From contig JACIYT010000014.1 of NCBI GenBank assembly GCA_014359765.1, positions 1-64,000 of the forward strand: a stretch of 64,000 nt of DNA. The letters are read 5' to 3'. The DNA comes from Roseovarius sp. (GTDB lineage: Bacteria; Pseudomonadota; Alphaproteobacteria; Rhodobacterales; Rhodobacteraceae). Below, piece after piece: positions 9,743 to 18,009 of the stretch (its first letter is position 1; the number at the start of each line of letters is the position of its first letter). Under the pieces are notes generated by a model that had not been told where the DNA came from, made no database searches, and saw only the letters and a list, made by a program, of their open reading frames with translations. Position numbers and translations under genes: made by a program.

Positions 9743-11047
9743 CTAGCGCCCGACGCCGGCATAGGCCTCGAATCCCGCGCGCCGTGCGTCCCTGGCGGAA
9801 TAGATGTTGCGCAGATCGGCGAGGCGCGGATGCGCCATGCGTCTGGCAAGCCGCTTGAGATCGAGCGCGCGGAACTCGTTCCACTCGGTCAGGATCACCA
9901 GCAGATCGGCATTCTGCGCGGCCTTGTAGGGATCCTCGTCCCAGTGCACGCCGGGCAGGAGCGCCTCGCCCTCGCGGCGTCCCTGCGGATCGACCACCCG
10001 CACCCTGGCGCCCCCGCCGACCAGCGCGGGGACGATGGTCAGGCTCGGCGCCTCGCGCATGTCGTCGGTGTTGGGCTTGAAGGTGACGCCGAGCACGGCG
10101 ATGGTCTTGCCGTTGAACGAACCATCGCACAGATCGCGCAGCTTCTCGATCATCCGCAGCTTGACCGCCTCGTTCACGCGGATCACCGTCTCGACGATGC
10201 TCTGCGGCACGGCATGTTCCTGGCCGATCCGCGCGAGCGCCGAAGTGTCCTTGGGAAAGCATGAGCCGCCATAGCCGGGCCCGGCATGGAGGAACTTGTT
10301 GCCGATCCGCCCATCGAGACCGATGCCGCGCGCCACTTCCTTCACATCGGCGCCGACGCGCTCGCACAGCGCGGCGATCTCGTTGATGAAGCTGATCTTG
10401 GTCGCCAGAAAGGCGTTGGCGGCATATTTGATCATCTCGGCGCTTTCCAGATCGGTGGTCAGGATCGGAAAGTCGCGCAGGTAGAGCGGGCGGTAGATGT
10501 CGGCCATGACCTCGGCGGCGTGCGTGCTCTGGACGCCCACCACCACGCGATCGGGCTTCATGAAATCCTCGATCGCGGCGCCCTCGCGCAGGAATTCGGG
10601 GTTCGAGGCGACGTCGAACTCGGCCGCCGGATTGGCGCGGGCGACCACCTGGCGCACCTTGCGGTTGGTGCCGACGGGGACGGTCGATTTCGTGACGATC
10701 ACCGCATAGCCCGTGAGCGCCTGCGCGACCTGCTCGGCGGCGGCCATGACATGGCTCAGATCCGCGTGCCCGTCGCCGCGCCGCGTCGGCGTGCCGACCG
10801 CGATGAACACCGCACCGGCGCCGTCCACGGCCCGCCCGAGATCGGTGGTAAAGCGCAGCCGCCCCGCCGCGACATTCTTCGCCATGAGGGAATCGAGCCC
10901 CGGCTCGTAGATCGGCACCTCGCCGCGCTCCAGCATGGCGATCTTGTCGGGATCCTGATCGACGCAGATCACGTCATGCCCGAAATCGGACAGGCAAACC
11001 CCCGAAACCAGGCCGACATAGCCCGTGCCGATCATCGCGATTTTCAT
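9743..11047 (-). CDS. ugd: UDP-glucose 6-dehydrogenase
   Basis: Oxidises UDP-glucose to UDP-glucuronate with two NAD+, supplying precursors for exopolysaccharide and other cell-surface sugars. 434 aa, typical length. N-terminal NAD-binding fold starts MKIAMIGTGYVGLVSGVCL; the central dimerisation helix includes AEMIKYAANAFLATKISFINE; the catalytic cysteine is in GPGYGGSCFPKDTSAL; the C-terminal UDP-binding domain has VLGVTFKPNTDDMREAPS. Start ATG at 11047 places the Rossmann fold at residue 1, with GGGGGAG 11 bases upstream; the 15 extra codons of open frame upstream are unlikely to be translated. It stands alone, convergent with rluA. Confidence 0.95.
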   Translation of the reverse strand: MKIAMIGTGYVGLVSGVCLSDFGHDVICVDQDPDKIAMLERGEVPIYEPGLDSLMAKNVAAGRLRFTTDLGRAVDGAGAVFIAVGTPTRRGDGHADLSHVMAAAEQVAQALTGYAVIVTKSTVPVGTNRKVRQVVARANPAAEFDVASNPEFLREGAAIEDFMKPDRVVVGVQSTHAAEVMADIYRPLYLRDFPILTTDLESAEMIKYAANAFLATKISFINEIAALCERVGADVKEVARGIGLDGRIGNKFLHAGPGYGGSCFPKDTSALARIGQEHAVPQSIVETVIRVNEAVKLRMIEKLRDLCDGSFNGKTIAVLGVTFKPNTDDMREAPSLTIVPALVGGGARVRVVDPQGRREGEALLPGVHWDEDPYKAAQNADLLVILTEWNEFRALDLKRLARRMAHPRLADLRNIYSARDARRAGFEAYAGVGR

Positions 11048-11186
11048 CTCGGTGCATTCTCCCCCGGACCCGGGCGGCAGGCGGGCCGCCATGCCGCATC
11101 TCCTGTGACTCGATACAGAATGACCGAACGAAAGGCACGTGGCAATTCGGCCCTGTCCCGGCCGTCATGTCCTGCGAAGGACCCGC

Positions 11187-11876
11187 TCAGCCAAGCGCAT
11201 AGCCCGCGCCGCGCACTGTGCGCAGCGGATCGGCGCCGCCATGCTGGCAGAGCGCCTTCCTGAGCCGCCCGATATGCACATCCACGGTGCGGGTATCGAC
11301 ATAGATGTCGCGCCCCCAGACCCGGTCGAGCAATTGCTCGCGCGACCAGACGCGGCCGGGCTTTTCCATGAAGGTCGCCAGCAGCCGAAACTCCGTCGGG
11401 CCGAGCTTGAGCGGCTTTTCGGCGCGGGTCACGCGATGCGTCTCGGCGTCGAGCACGATATCCTGGTATTCGAGCCGCTCGCCGACGCTGGCGGGGCGCG
11501 TGCGGCGCAGCTGTGCGCGCACGCGCGCCATCAGCTCCACCAGCGAATAGGGTTTCACGACGTAATCGTCGGCCCCGGTCTCGAGGCCGCGCACACGGTC
11601 CACCTCCTCGGAGCGCGCCGACAGCATGATGATCGGAATGGCGCGCGTCTCCGAGCGGGTCTTGAGCTGGCGGCAGACCTCGATGCCCGAGACATTGGGC
11701 ATCATCCAGTCGAGAACGATGATATCCGGCGGCATCTCGGCCACCATCATCAGCGCCTCCTCGCCATTGCTGGCCGTCAGCACGCGAAAGCCGTCGGCCT
11801 CGAGATTGTAGCCGAGAACCTCCCGCTGGGCGGGCTCGTCCTCGACCAGAAGCACGGTGGGTTGATCGGCGGGCAT
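11187..11876 (-). CDS. phoB: Phosphate regulon response regulator PhoB
   Basis: DNA-binding response regulator that activates Pho genes when phosphate is scarce. 229 aa. Receiver domain with acidic pocket (VEDE), phospho-acceptor Asp in IIVLDWMMPNVSG, Thr/Ser in MLSARSE and Lys in DYVVKPYS; C-terminal OmpR/PhoB winged helix with LGPTEFRLLATFMEKPGRVWSREQLLDRVWG and RTVDVHIGRLRKAL. Last gene of the pst block, 15 bases after phoU, as is usual in alphaproteobacteria. The partner kinase gene phoR is not next to it. Confidence 0.93.
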   Translation of the reverse strand: MPADQPTVLLVEDEPAQREVLGYNLEADGFRVLTASNGEEALMMVAEMPPDIIVLDWMMPNVSGIEVCRQLKTRSETRAIPIIMLSARSEEVDRVRGLETGADDYVVKPYSLVELMARVRAQLRRTRPASVGERLEYQDIVLDAETHRVTRAEKPLKLGPTEFRLLATFMEKPGRVWSREQLLDRVWGRDIYVDTRTVDVHIGRLRKALCQHGGADPLRTVRGAGYALG

Positions 11877-11891
11877 GGGCGGGGCTTTCGG

Positions 11892-12611
11892 TCAGGTCGG
11901 TGCGATGGAGGGGTCGATCGAGGTCCGGTCGCCCTTGGGGCGGGGCTCCTCGGGCATCTCGCCGGTCACGAGATAGATCACCTGCTCGGCGATGGAGGTC
12001 ACGAGATCGCCCATCCGTTCGATATTCTTGGCGATGAAATGCAGGTGCATGCAGGGGGTGATGTTGCGCGGATCCTCCATCATGAAGGTGAGGAACTCGC
12101 GGAAGATGGCATTATACATCTGGTCCACGTCCTGATCGCGGTTGATCACCTCATGGGCGAGATCGGCATCGCGCTGGATATAGGCGTCGAGCACGTCGTT
12201 GAGCATCTCCTCGACCTCGCGCGCCATGCGCCGCAGCGCCGAGGGAGAGCCGTTGACCGGCCCCATCGCGGTGAGCACCGAGGTCCGCTTGGCGATGTTC
12301 TTGGCGTAGTCGCCGATCCGCTCGAGGCTGCCCGAGATCTTGATCACCGTCAGCACGATGCGTAGATCGACCGCCGCCGGCGAACGCAGCGCGAGCACGC
12401 GGGCGGCCTCATCGTTGATCTGCTCCTCGAGCGCGTCGATGGCCTTGTCGCGGCTGCGCACCTCCTCGGCCAGCTCGTCGTCGCGCGTCTCGAGCGAGCG
12501 CGCGGCATCCGAGATCGCGCGCTCGACCATGCCGCCCATCTTCATGATCTGGGCCTGGATCGTCTCGAGATCCCGGTCAAAGGAGGAAACGATATGCTGC
12601 TCGTTGGTCAT
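11892..12611 (-). CDS. phoU: Phosphate signalling protein PhoU
   Basis: Cytoplasmic helical protein that links the PstSCAB transporter to the PhoR/PhoB signal and damps phosphate uptake. 239 aa, made of two three-helix PhoU repeats; each carries the acidic metal-binding pattern (SLERIGDYAKNIAKR in repeat 1 and NIERMGDLVTSIAEQ in repeat 2). Start ATG at 12611 gives MTNEQHIVSSFDRDLE, the normal alphaproteobacterial N-terminus; open frame upstream lies inside pstB. It is 14 bases from pstB and 15 from phoB, so it is cotranscribed. Confidence 0.94.
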   Translation of the reverse strand: MTNEQHIVSSFDRDLETIQAQIMKMGGMVERAISDAARSLETRDDELAEEVRSRDKAIDALEEQINDEAARVLALRSPAAVDLRIVLTVIKISGSLERIGDYAKNIAKRTSVLTAMGPVNGSPSALRRMAREVEEMLNDVLDAYIQRDADLAHEVINRDQDVDQMYNAIFREFLTFMMEDPRNITPCMHLHFIAKNIERMGDLVTSIAEQVIYLVTGEMPEEPRPKGDRTSIDPSIAPT

Positions 12612-12625
12612 GTCTGATCCTCGCC

Positions 12626-13423
12626 TCAGCCGATGCGCCCGGTGATATAGCTCTCGGTGCGCGGGTCCCTGGGATTGGTGAAAATCTGGCTGGTCTCGCC
12701 GAATTCGACGAGATCGCCAAGGTGAAAGAACGCGGTCTTCTGGCTGACGCGCGCGGCCTGCTGCATCGAATGGGTGACGATCACCACCGAATAATCCTGC
12801 CGCAGCTCGTCGATGAGCTCCTCCACCTGCGCGGTGGCGATCGGATCGAGCGCCGAGCACGGCTCGTCCATCAGCAGCACCTCGGGCGCCGTGGCCACGG
12901 CGCGCGCGATGCAAAGCCGCTGTTGCTGGCCGCCCGAAAGGCCGGTGCCCGGTTCGTGCAGCCGGTCCTTGGCCTCTTGCCAGAGAGCGGCGCGGCGCAG
13001 CGATTTCTCCACGATCTCGTCGAGTTCGGCCTTGTTGCGGGCCAGACCGTGAATCCGCGGGCCATAGGCCACGTTGTCATAGATCGACTTGGGGAAGGGG
13101 TTCGGCTTCTGGAACACCATGCCCACCCTGGCGCGCAGCTGCACCGGGTCGATGCGCTTGTCGTAGATGTCGGCCCCCTCGAGCGTGATCGTCCCGGTCA
13201 CGCGGCAGATGTCGATCGTGTCGTTCATCCGGTTGAGACAGCGCAGGAAGGTGGACTTGCCACAGCCCGAAGGCCCGATGAAGGCGGTCACCGTCTTGTC
13301 GAGGATATCGACATCCACGCCCTTGATGGCCTCGGTCTCGCCATAGAACACATGCACGTCGCGCGCCGCGAATTTGACTGTGTTGTTTTCCACCGTTCTC
13401 TCCACTGTGGGCGTGTCATACAT
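12626..13423 (-). CDS. pstB: Phosphate ABC transporter ATP-binding protein PstB
   Basis: ATPase of the high-affinity phosphate importer, bound to the cytoplasmic side of PstA/PstC. 265 aa. Walker [11 protein letters not shown]-loop [11 protein letters not shown] (PstB-typical), signature [16 protein letters not shown], Walker [14 protein letters not shown] and H-loop [10 protein letters not shown]. Start ATG at 13423 follows a GAGGA with 7-base spacing; a start 10 codons earlier is possible but lacks a better RBS. Confidence 0.95.
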   Translation of the reverse strand: MYDTPTVERTVENNTVKFAARDVHVFYGETEAIKGVDVDILDKTVTAFIGPSGCGKSTFLRCLNRMNDTIDICRVTGTITLEGADIYDKRIDPVQLRARVGMVFQKPNPFPKSIYDNVAYGPRIHGLARNKAELDEIVEKSLRRAALWQEAKDRLHEPGTGLSGGQQQRLCIARAVATAPEVLLMDEPCSALDPIATAQVEELIDELRQDYSVVIVTHSMQQAARVSQKTAFFHLGDLVEFGETSQIFTNPRDPRTESYITGRIG

Positions 13424-13446
13424 CGGGCTGTCCTCTCGGGTCGGGG

Positions 13447-14727
13447 CTACCATTTGCGCTCGAACCTGCTGCGCAGGTAGATGGCGATGGCGTTCATCGT
13501 GACGAGGAAGGTCAGCAGCACGAGGATGGCGGCGGAGGTGCGGCTGACGAACCCGCGTTCGGGGCTGTCGGCCCAGATGAAGATCTGGGTGGGCAGCGCC
13601 GTGGCGCTGTCGAAGGGCGAGGAGGGGGCCGAGGTGATGAAGGCGTTCATCCCGATGAGCAGCAGCGGCGCGGTCTCGCCAAGCGCCTGCGCCAGCCCGA
13701 TGATCGTGCCGGTGAGGATGCCGGGCATGGCCAGCGGCAGCACATGGCCGAACACGACCTGATGCCTGGACGCCCCCACGCCAAGCGCCGCCTCGCGGAT
13801 CGAGGGCGGCACCGCCTTGAGGGCCGCGCGCGTGGCGATGATGATCGTCGGCATGGTCATCAGCGCCAGCGTCATGCCGCCCACGATCGGGGCCGAGCGC
13901 GGCATCCCGAACCAGCCGATGAACACCGCCAGCGCCAGGAGGCCGAACACGACCGAGGGCACCGCCGCGAGGTTGTTGATATTGACCTCGATGAGGTCGC
14001 TCAGCCTGTTTTTCGGCGCGAATTCCTCAAGGTAGATCGCCGCGCCGATCCCGAGCGGAAAGGAGATCAGGAAACAGACCAGAAGCGCCCAGAACGAGCC
14101 CACCAGCGCGCCCTTGAGGCCCGCCAGCTCGGGAAAGCGCGAATCGGCATTGGTGATCAGGCCCCAGTTGATCGGCTTGCTGATCATGCCAGCCGCGTCG
14201 AGCGCATCGAACCAGGCGATTTCCCGATCGTTGACGCGCCGCTGCGCCTCGGGGGTCTCGCGCTTGACGAGGCCCTTGGCGAGCTGGTCGAACGGGTCCG
14301 AGACCGGCACCTTGAGCGTCACGGTCCGGCCGATCAGCGCGGGATTGGCCTCGATCATGTCGCGGAGCTGGAACTGCGCGCCATTGGACAGGATGTTCTG
14401 GAGGCTGCGCAGCTCGCTGCGGCCGCTCACCTCGGGAAACTGCTTCTGCAGGCTCGCCAGGAGCACGTCGCGAAACCCCCCGCGCGGCAGGCCCTCGACG
14501 GGGATCGCTTCGGGATCGACATGGACTTCGATGGTGACATGCGTCTGGACAAACGCCTTGTGCCCCGTCACGATCAGCGACGCGATCAGGATGAAGAGCA
14601 TCAGCGCGGCAAAGCTGATCGCCGCGAGGCCGAGGCCCTGAAGGATCACCTGCTTGCGGTTGCGCCGCTTCGCGCGGCTGGACCCGGCGCCCGAAAAGAG
14701 CGTGTCGCGTGCGGTAAGGTCGGTCAT
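13447..14727 (-). CDS. pstA: Phosphate ABC transporter permease PstA
   Basis: Inner-membrane permease for phosphate, paired with PstC. 426 aa, much longer than E. coli PstA (296) because of an N-terminal cytoplasmic stretch, one TM helix and a roughly 150-residue periplasmic region before the BPD_transp_1 core. This long form is normal in alphaproteobacteria. The core has helices at [18 protein letters not shown] onward and the EAA loop [21 protein letters not shown]. Start ATG at 14727 ([11 protein letters not shown]). Thirteen bases after pstC and 23 before pstB. Confidence 0.93.
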   Translation of the reverse strand: MTDLTARDTLFSGAGSSRAKRRNRKQVILQGLGLAAISFAALMLFILIASLIVTGHKAFVQTHVTIEVHVDPEAIPVEGLPRGGFRDVLLASLQKQFPEVSGRSELRSLQNILSNGAQFQLRDMIEANPALIGRTVTLKVPVSDPFDQLAKGLVKRETPEAQRRVNDREIAWFDALDAAGMISKPINWGLITNADSRFPELAGLKGALVGSFWALLVCFLISFPLGIGAAIYLEEFAPKNRLSDLIEVNINNLAAVPSVVFGLLALAVFIGWFGMPRSAPIVGGMTLALMTMPTIIIATRAALKAVPPSIREAALGVGASRHQVVFGHVLPLAMPGILTGTIIGLAQALGETAPLLLIGMNAFITSAPSSPFDSATALPTQIFIWADSPERGFVSRTSAAILVLLTFLVTMNAIAIYLRSRFERKW

Positions 14728-14740
14728 CTGGCCATGGTCC

Positions 14741-16114
14741 TCAATCGTAGGCTTCGCGGTATTTGCGCACGATGCGCAGCGCAAGGACGTTGATCATCAG
14801 CGTCAGGACAAAGAGCATCATCCCGAGCGCGAAGGCGGCGAGCGTCTTGGGATTGTCAAAGGAGGTATCCCCGATCAGCAGCGTGACGATCTGAACGGTG
14901 ACGGTGGTCACGCTGTCGAGCGGATTGATCGTCATCTTGGCGATGAGGCCCGCGGCCATGACCACGATCATCGTCTCGCCGATGGCGCGGCTCACCGCCA
15001 GCAGCACACCGCCGACGATCCCGGGAATGGCGGCCGGGAACAGCACGTCGAGCATCATCTCCGCCCGCGTCGCGCCAAGCCCGAGCGCGCCGTCGCGCAG
15101 GCTCTGCGGCACCGCCGAGAGCGCGTCATCGGCAAAGGACGAGATGAACGGGATCAGCATGATCCCCATCACGCTGCCCGCGGCGAGGGCGATATTGGGC
15201 GACACATCGACCCCCAGCGAGGCGGCGAAGGCGCGCATCGCCGGGGCCACGACCAGGATGGCGAAAAAGCCATAGACCACCGTCGGCACCCCGGCGAGGA
15301 TCTCGAGGAAGGGTTTGGCCACGGCGCGGAACTTCCGCGGCGCGAACTCGTTGAGATAGATCGCCGTCATCAGCCCCACGGGCACCGCCACCACAAGCGC
15401 GATCACCGTGATTACCAGCGTCCCGAGCATCACCGGGATCCAGCCGAACGCGCCCTCGGCGGCGACCTGATCCTCGCGCAGCGGGATCTGCGGCTCCCAG
15501 TTGGTGCCGAAGAGGAACTCGGTCACCGGCACCCTCTCGAAGAAGCGCAGCGTCTCGAACAGCAGCGAGGCGACGATGCCGAGGGTCACCACGATGGCCA
15601 CCACCGAACAGGCGATCATCAGCCCCGACACGATCCGCTCGACCCCGTGACGTGCCCGGAATTCGGCCGAGACCTTGCTGCGGCCGAGCACGACAAGCAC
15701 GAGCGACAGCACCACCACCACCACCAGAAGCAGCGTCTGTGCCCGCGCGGTCAGCGCGAGATACCGCTCCGCGGCGTCGATCTTCCATGGTTCGGGCGTG
15801 CCGAACACCATCCCGCGCGAGATCGACTTGATCTCGGCGAGGATCAGCTGCACCTCGCCGGCGCTGCGTCCTTCCAGATGCCCGGCAATTCCGCTCCTGA
15901 GAAGCGAATCGACCACCTGGCCCTGGAGAACCAGCCACAGAAGCATGACCAGCAGGACCGGCACGAGCACGGTCAGCAGCGCGTAGAAGCCGTGAAAGCC
16001 TTCGAGCGAATGCAGCCGGGCACCGCCCGCGCGGATCGCGGTGGCGGCCTGCCGGTTCCAGACATAGCCCAGGATGGCCAGCGCGAAGAGGCAGAGAAAG
16101 GCGGCGGATGTCAT
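14741..16114 (-). CDS. pstC: Phosphate ABC transporter permease PstC
   Basis: Second permease of the phosphate importer. 457 aa, the long alphaproteobacterial form: N-terminal helix (AFLCLFALAILGYV), a second helix, a periplasmic loop, then the BPD_transp_1 core with YLNEFAPRKFRAVAKPFLE and the EAA loop RDGALGLGATRAEMMLDVLFP. Near its end VSRAIGETMIVVMAAG is a conserved Pst permease segment. It is separated from pstS by 69 bases that contain a hairpin, so its level is probably lower than that of PstS. Confidence 0.93.
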   Translation of the reverse strand: MTSAAFLCLFALAILGYVWNRQAATAIRAGGARLHSLEGFHGFYALLTVLVPVLLVMLLWLVLQGQVVDSLLRSGIAGHLEGRSAGEVQLILAEIKSISRGMVFGTPEPWKIDAAERYLALTARAQTLLLVVVVVLSLVLVVLGRSKVSAEFRARHGVERIVSGLMIACSVVAIVVTLGIVASLLFETLRFFERVPVTEFLFGTNWEPQIPLREDQVAAEGAFGWIPVMLGTLVITVIALVVAVPVGLMTAIYLNEFAPRKFRAVAKPFLEILAGVPTVVYGFFAILVVAPAMRAFAASLGVDVSPNIALAAGSVMGIMLIPFISSFADDALSAVPQSLRDGALGLGATRAEMMLDVLFPAAIPGIVGGVLLAVSRAIGETMIVVMAAGLIAKMTINPLDSVTTVTVQIVTLLIGDTSFDNPKTLAAFALGMMLFVLTLMINVLALRIVRKYREAYD

Positions 16115-16141
16115 GGCGGGGTCTTTCGGGAAACAGAGAAA

Positions 16142-16164
16142 CCGCCCGACACGGGGCCGGGCGG
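16142..16164 (-). terminator. Hairpin between pstS and pstC (partial terminator)
   Basis: Perfect 7-bp stem CCGCCCG/CGGGCGG with a 9-base loop, followed on the transcribed (minus) strand by TTTCTCTGTTT. It lies 19 bases after the pstS stop and 27 before pstC. A leaky terminator or 3'-end stabiliser here would let the binding protein be made in excess of the membrane parts, as seen in many ABC operons. Confidence 0.6.
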
Positions 16165-16183
16165 CTATCGGATCACGTCCGGA

Positions 16184-17236
16184 TCAGGACTTGGGGCCCA
16201 TGGTCTCGCCGGCGATGACGGCGTTCTGGGTCCGGGCGCGGATGTCGTCGGGCAGGACCACCATGCCGCGCTCGGCAAGATAGCCGTCGGGCGCCATCGC
16301 GTCATCGGACATGTATTCCTCGATGAATTCCTGGAGATTCGGGATCACCCCGCGATGCGCGTTCTTCACGTAGAAATAGAGCGGGCGCGAGATCGGATAG
16401 GAAAAATCGCCGATCGTTTCGGCCGACGGCTCCACGCCGTTGATCCTGACCGCCTTGAGCGCGTCGAGATTCTCATAGAGGAACGAGTAGCCGAAGATGC
16501 CCATGGCGTTCGGATCGGCATTGAGGCGCTGCACGATCAGGTTGTCGTTCTCGCCGGCCTCGACAAAGGGGCCGTCCTGACGCATCCGCGAGCAGTTTTC
16601 CTTGACCGCCGCCTTGTAGGCGTCGCCATCCGCTTCCTTGAGCGCCTTCATCGCCGGGCGCGCCTGGCAGCCGGGATGCATCGCAAGCTCGACAAAGGCA
16701 TCGCGGGTCCCCGAGGTCGGCGGCGGGCCATAGGCGAGGATCGCCACATCGGGCAGGCTCGGATCGATGTCGGACCATTTCCTGTAGGGGTTGGCGACCC
16801 AGCCGCCTTCGGTCGGCACCTCGGCGGCCAGCGCGAGGAACACCTGTTCGAGCGTCAGGTCCCAGTCGGCGTCGGACTTGCGGGAAATGGCGATCGACAG
16901 ACCGTCATAGCCGATCATCGCCTCGGTGACATCGGTCACGCCATTGGCGGTGCAAAGCTCGTATTCCGAGGCCGTCATGGCACGCGATGCGCCGGTGATG
17001 TCGGGGTGGTTCTCGCCCACACCCGCGCAGAAGATCTTCATGCCGCCGCCGGTGCCGGTCGATTCGACGATCGGCGAGGGCGCGCCGGTCGCGTTGCTGA
17101 ATTGCTCCGCAACGGCCTGGGTATAGGGGAACACCGTCGAAGAGCCGACAATGCGGATCGCGTCGCGCGCGGCTGCGGCACCGGCCGAGAGCGCGACAAT
17201 CGCGAGCACGGAGGTGCTGAGTCTGGAAAAGGTCAT
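16184..17236 (-). CDS. pstS: Phosphate-binding periplasmic protein PstS
   Basis: Captures inorganic phosphate in the periplasm and hands it to PstCA. 350 aa. Sec signal peptide MTFSRLSTSVLAIVALSAGAA with cleavage near AAA-RD; phosphate-contact segments IRIVGSSTVFPYTQ, VESTGTGGGMK, DITGASRAMTASE and PTSGTRDAFVELAM. It belongs to the larger PstS subfamily common in marine alphaproteobacteria. Start ATG at 17236 has AGGAG six bases upstream. First gene of the operon, directly downstream of a Pho-box-like region. Confidence 0.93.
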   Translation of the reverse strand: MTFSRLSTSVLAIVALSAGAAAARDAIRIVGSSTVFPYTQAVAEQFSNATGAPSPIVESTGTGGGMKIFCAGVGENHPDITGASRAMTASEYELCTANGVTDVTEAMIGYDGLSIAISRKSDADWDLTLEQVFLALAAEVPTEGGWVANPYRKWSDIDPSLPDVAILAYGPPPTSGTRDAFVELAMHPGCQARPAMKALKEADGDAYKAAVKENCSRMRQDGPFVEAGENDNLIVQRLNADPNAMGIFGYSFLYENLDALKAVRINGVEPSAETIGDFSYPISRPLYFYVKNAHRGVIPNLQEFIEEYMSDDAMAPDGYLAERGMVVLPDDIRARTQNAVIAGETMGPKS

Positions 17237-17301
17237 GTGAGCTCCTGGTTTTCCGATTCGGCCCAACTCCTGGGCCTCGCCGCGAGGGGTAGGCCCCTTG
17301 G

Positions 17302-17342
17302 GTGAAAATCATGCAACAGTTTTGTAACGGTTTCATGACAAG
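17302..17342 (-). promoter_or_regulatory. Candidate Pho box upstream of pstS
   Basis: On the minus strand 17340-17323 reads TGTCATGAAACCGTTACA, matching the PhoB direct repeat (TGTCA-type 7-mers separated by 4 AT-rich bases). A second, weaker unit (CTGTTGCATGATTTTCAC) follows at once. The site ends 87 bases before the pstS start, a normal distance for a PhoB-activated promoter. The matches are seen; binding is inferred. Confidence 0.65.
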
Positions 17343-17364
17343 GCCCTCCCCCGGGGGCCGCTCG

Positions 17365-18009
17365 TCAGCCGAGCACCACCACCGCGCCGCCCGCCGCCGC
17401 GGCGTCGGACTGGTCATGCGTGACCTGAAGCACCGGCAGCGCGCGGCGACGGGCGGTCGCGAAGACCAGTTCGCGCACCTGTGCCCGGAGCCCGGTATCG
17501 AGCCGCGAAAACGCCTCGTCGAGCAGGAGGGCGCGCGGCTCCGACAGCAGCATCCGTTGCAGCGCCACCCGCGCCCGCTGTCCGCCCGAGAGCGTGGCCG
17601 GATCGCGCCTGGCGAAACCCTCGAGCCCGACCTCCGCCAGCGCCGCGAGGACCCGCGCGCGGCGCTCGGCGCGGCCCTTTACCTCCGCTTTCAGCCCGAA
17701 GGCCAGATTGGCCCCGACCGAGAGATGCGGGAACAGGTATTCGTCCTGGAACAGGATGCCGACGCGCCGCGCCTCGGTGGGCAGGCCGGTCAGGTCGCGC
17801 CCGTCGAGCCGGATGCGCCCGCTCATGGCAAAGGCCGGGTCGAGCGTGCCGGTGATCGCCGCCAGCAGCGTGGACTTGCCCACCCCCGAAGGCCCCATCA
17901 CCGTCAGCACCTCGCCCGGCGCGATGGCGCAATCGAGCGCGATGAGCCGCGCGCCGCCGAGCGTGATCACAACCTGTTCGAGCCGCAGCCCCCGCAGCAA
18001 CTCAGCCAC
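17365..18009 (-). CDS. ynjD: ABC transporter ATP-binding protein, YnjD-like
   Basis: ATPase partner of the permease upstream. 214 aa (E. coli YnjD 217). Walker A GPSGVGKST, signature LSGGQRARVALQRML, Walker B ALLLDEAFSRLD, H-loop VTHDQSDA. The start is taken as GTG at 18009 (GTG GCT GAG), overlapping the last 8 bases of the permease gene; longer frames upstream lie inside that gene in another phase. ThiQ of the thiamine importer is a close relative and the main alternative, but the binding protein of this cluster is YnjB-like. The substrate is unknown. Confidence 0.8.
   Translation of the reverse strand: MAELLRGLRLEQVVITLGGARLIALDCAIAPGEVLTVMGPSGVGKSTLLAAITGTLDPAFAMSGRIRLDGRDLTGLPTEARRVGILFQDEYLFPHLSVGANLAFGLKAEVKGRAERRARVLAALAEVGLEGFARRDPATLSGGQRARVALQRMLLSEPRALLLDEAFSRLDTGLRAQVRELVFATARRRALPVLQVTHDQSDAAAAGGAVVVLG

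Noticed and set aside
11169-11182. GTCCT/AGGAC hairpin just after phoB
   Set aside because: Only a 5-bp stem without a T-run, so too weak to call a terminator.
14654-17305. An 883-codon plus-strand frame across pstC and pstS
   Set aside because: Runs opposite well-supported pst genes; composition is His/Arg/Asp-rich with no recognisable domain.
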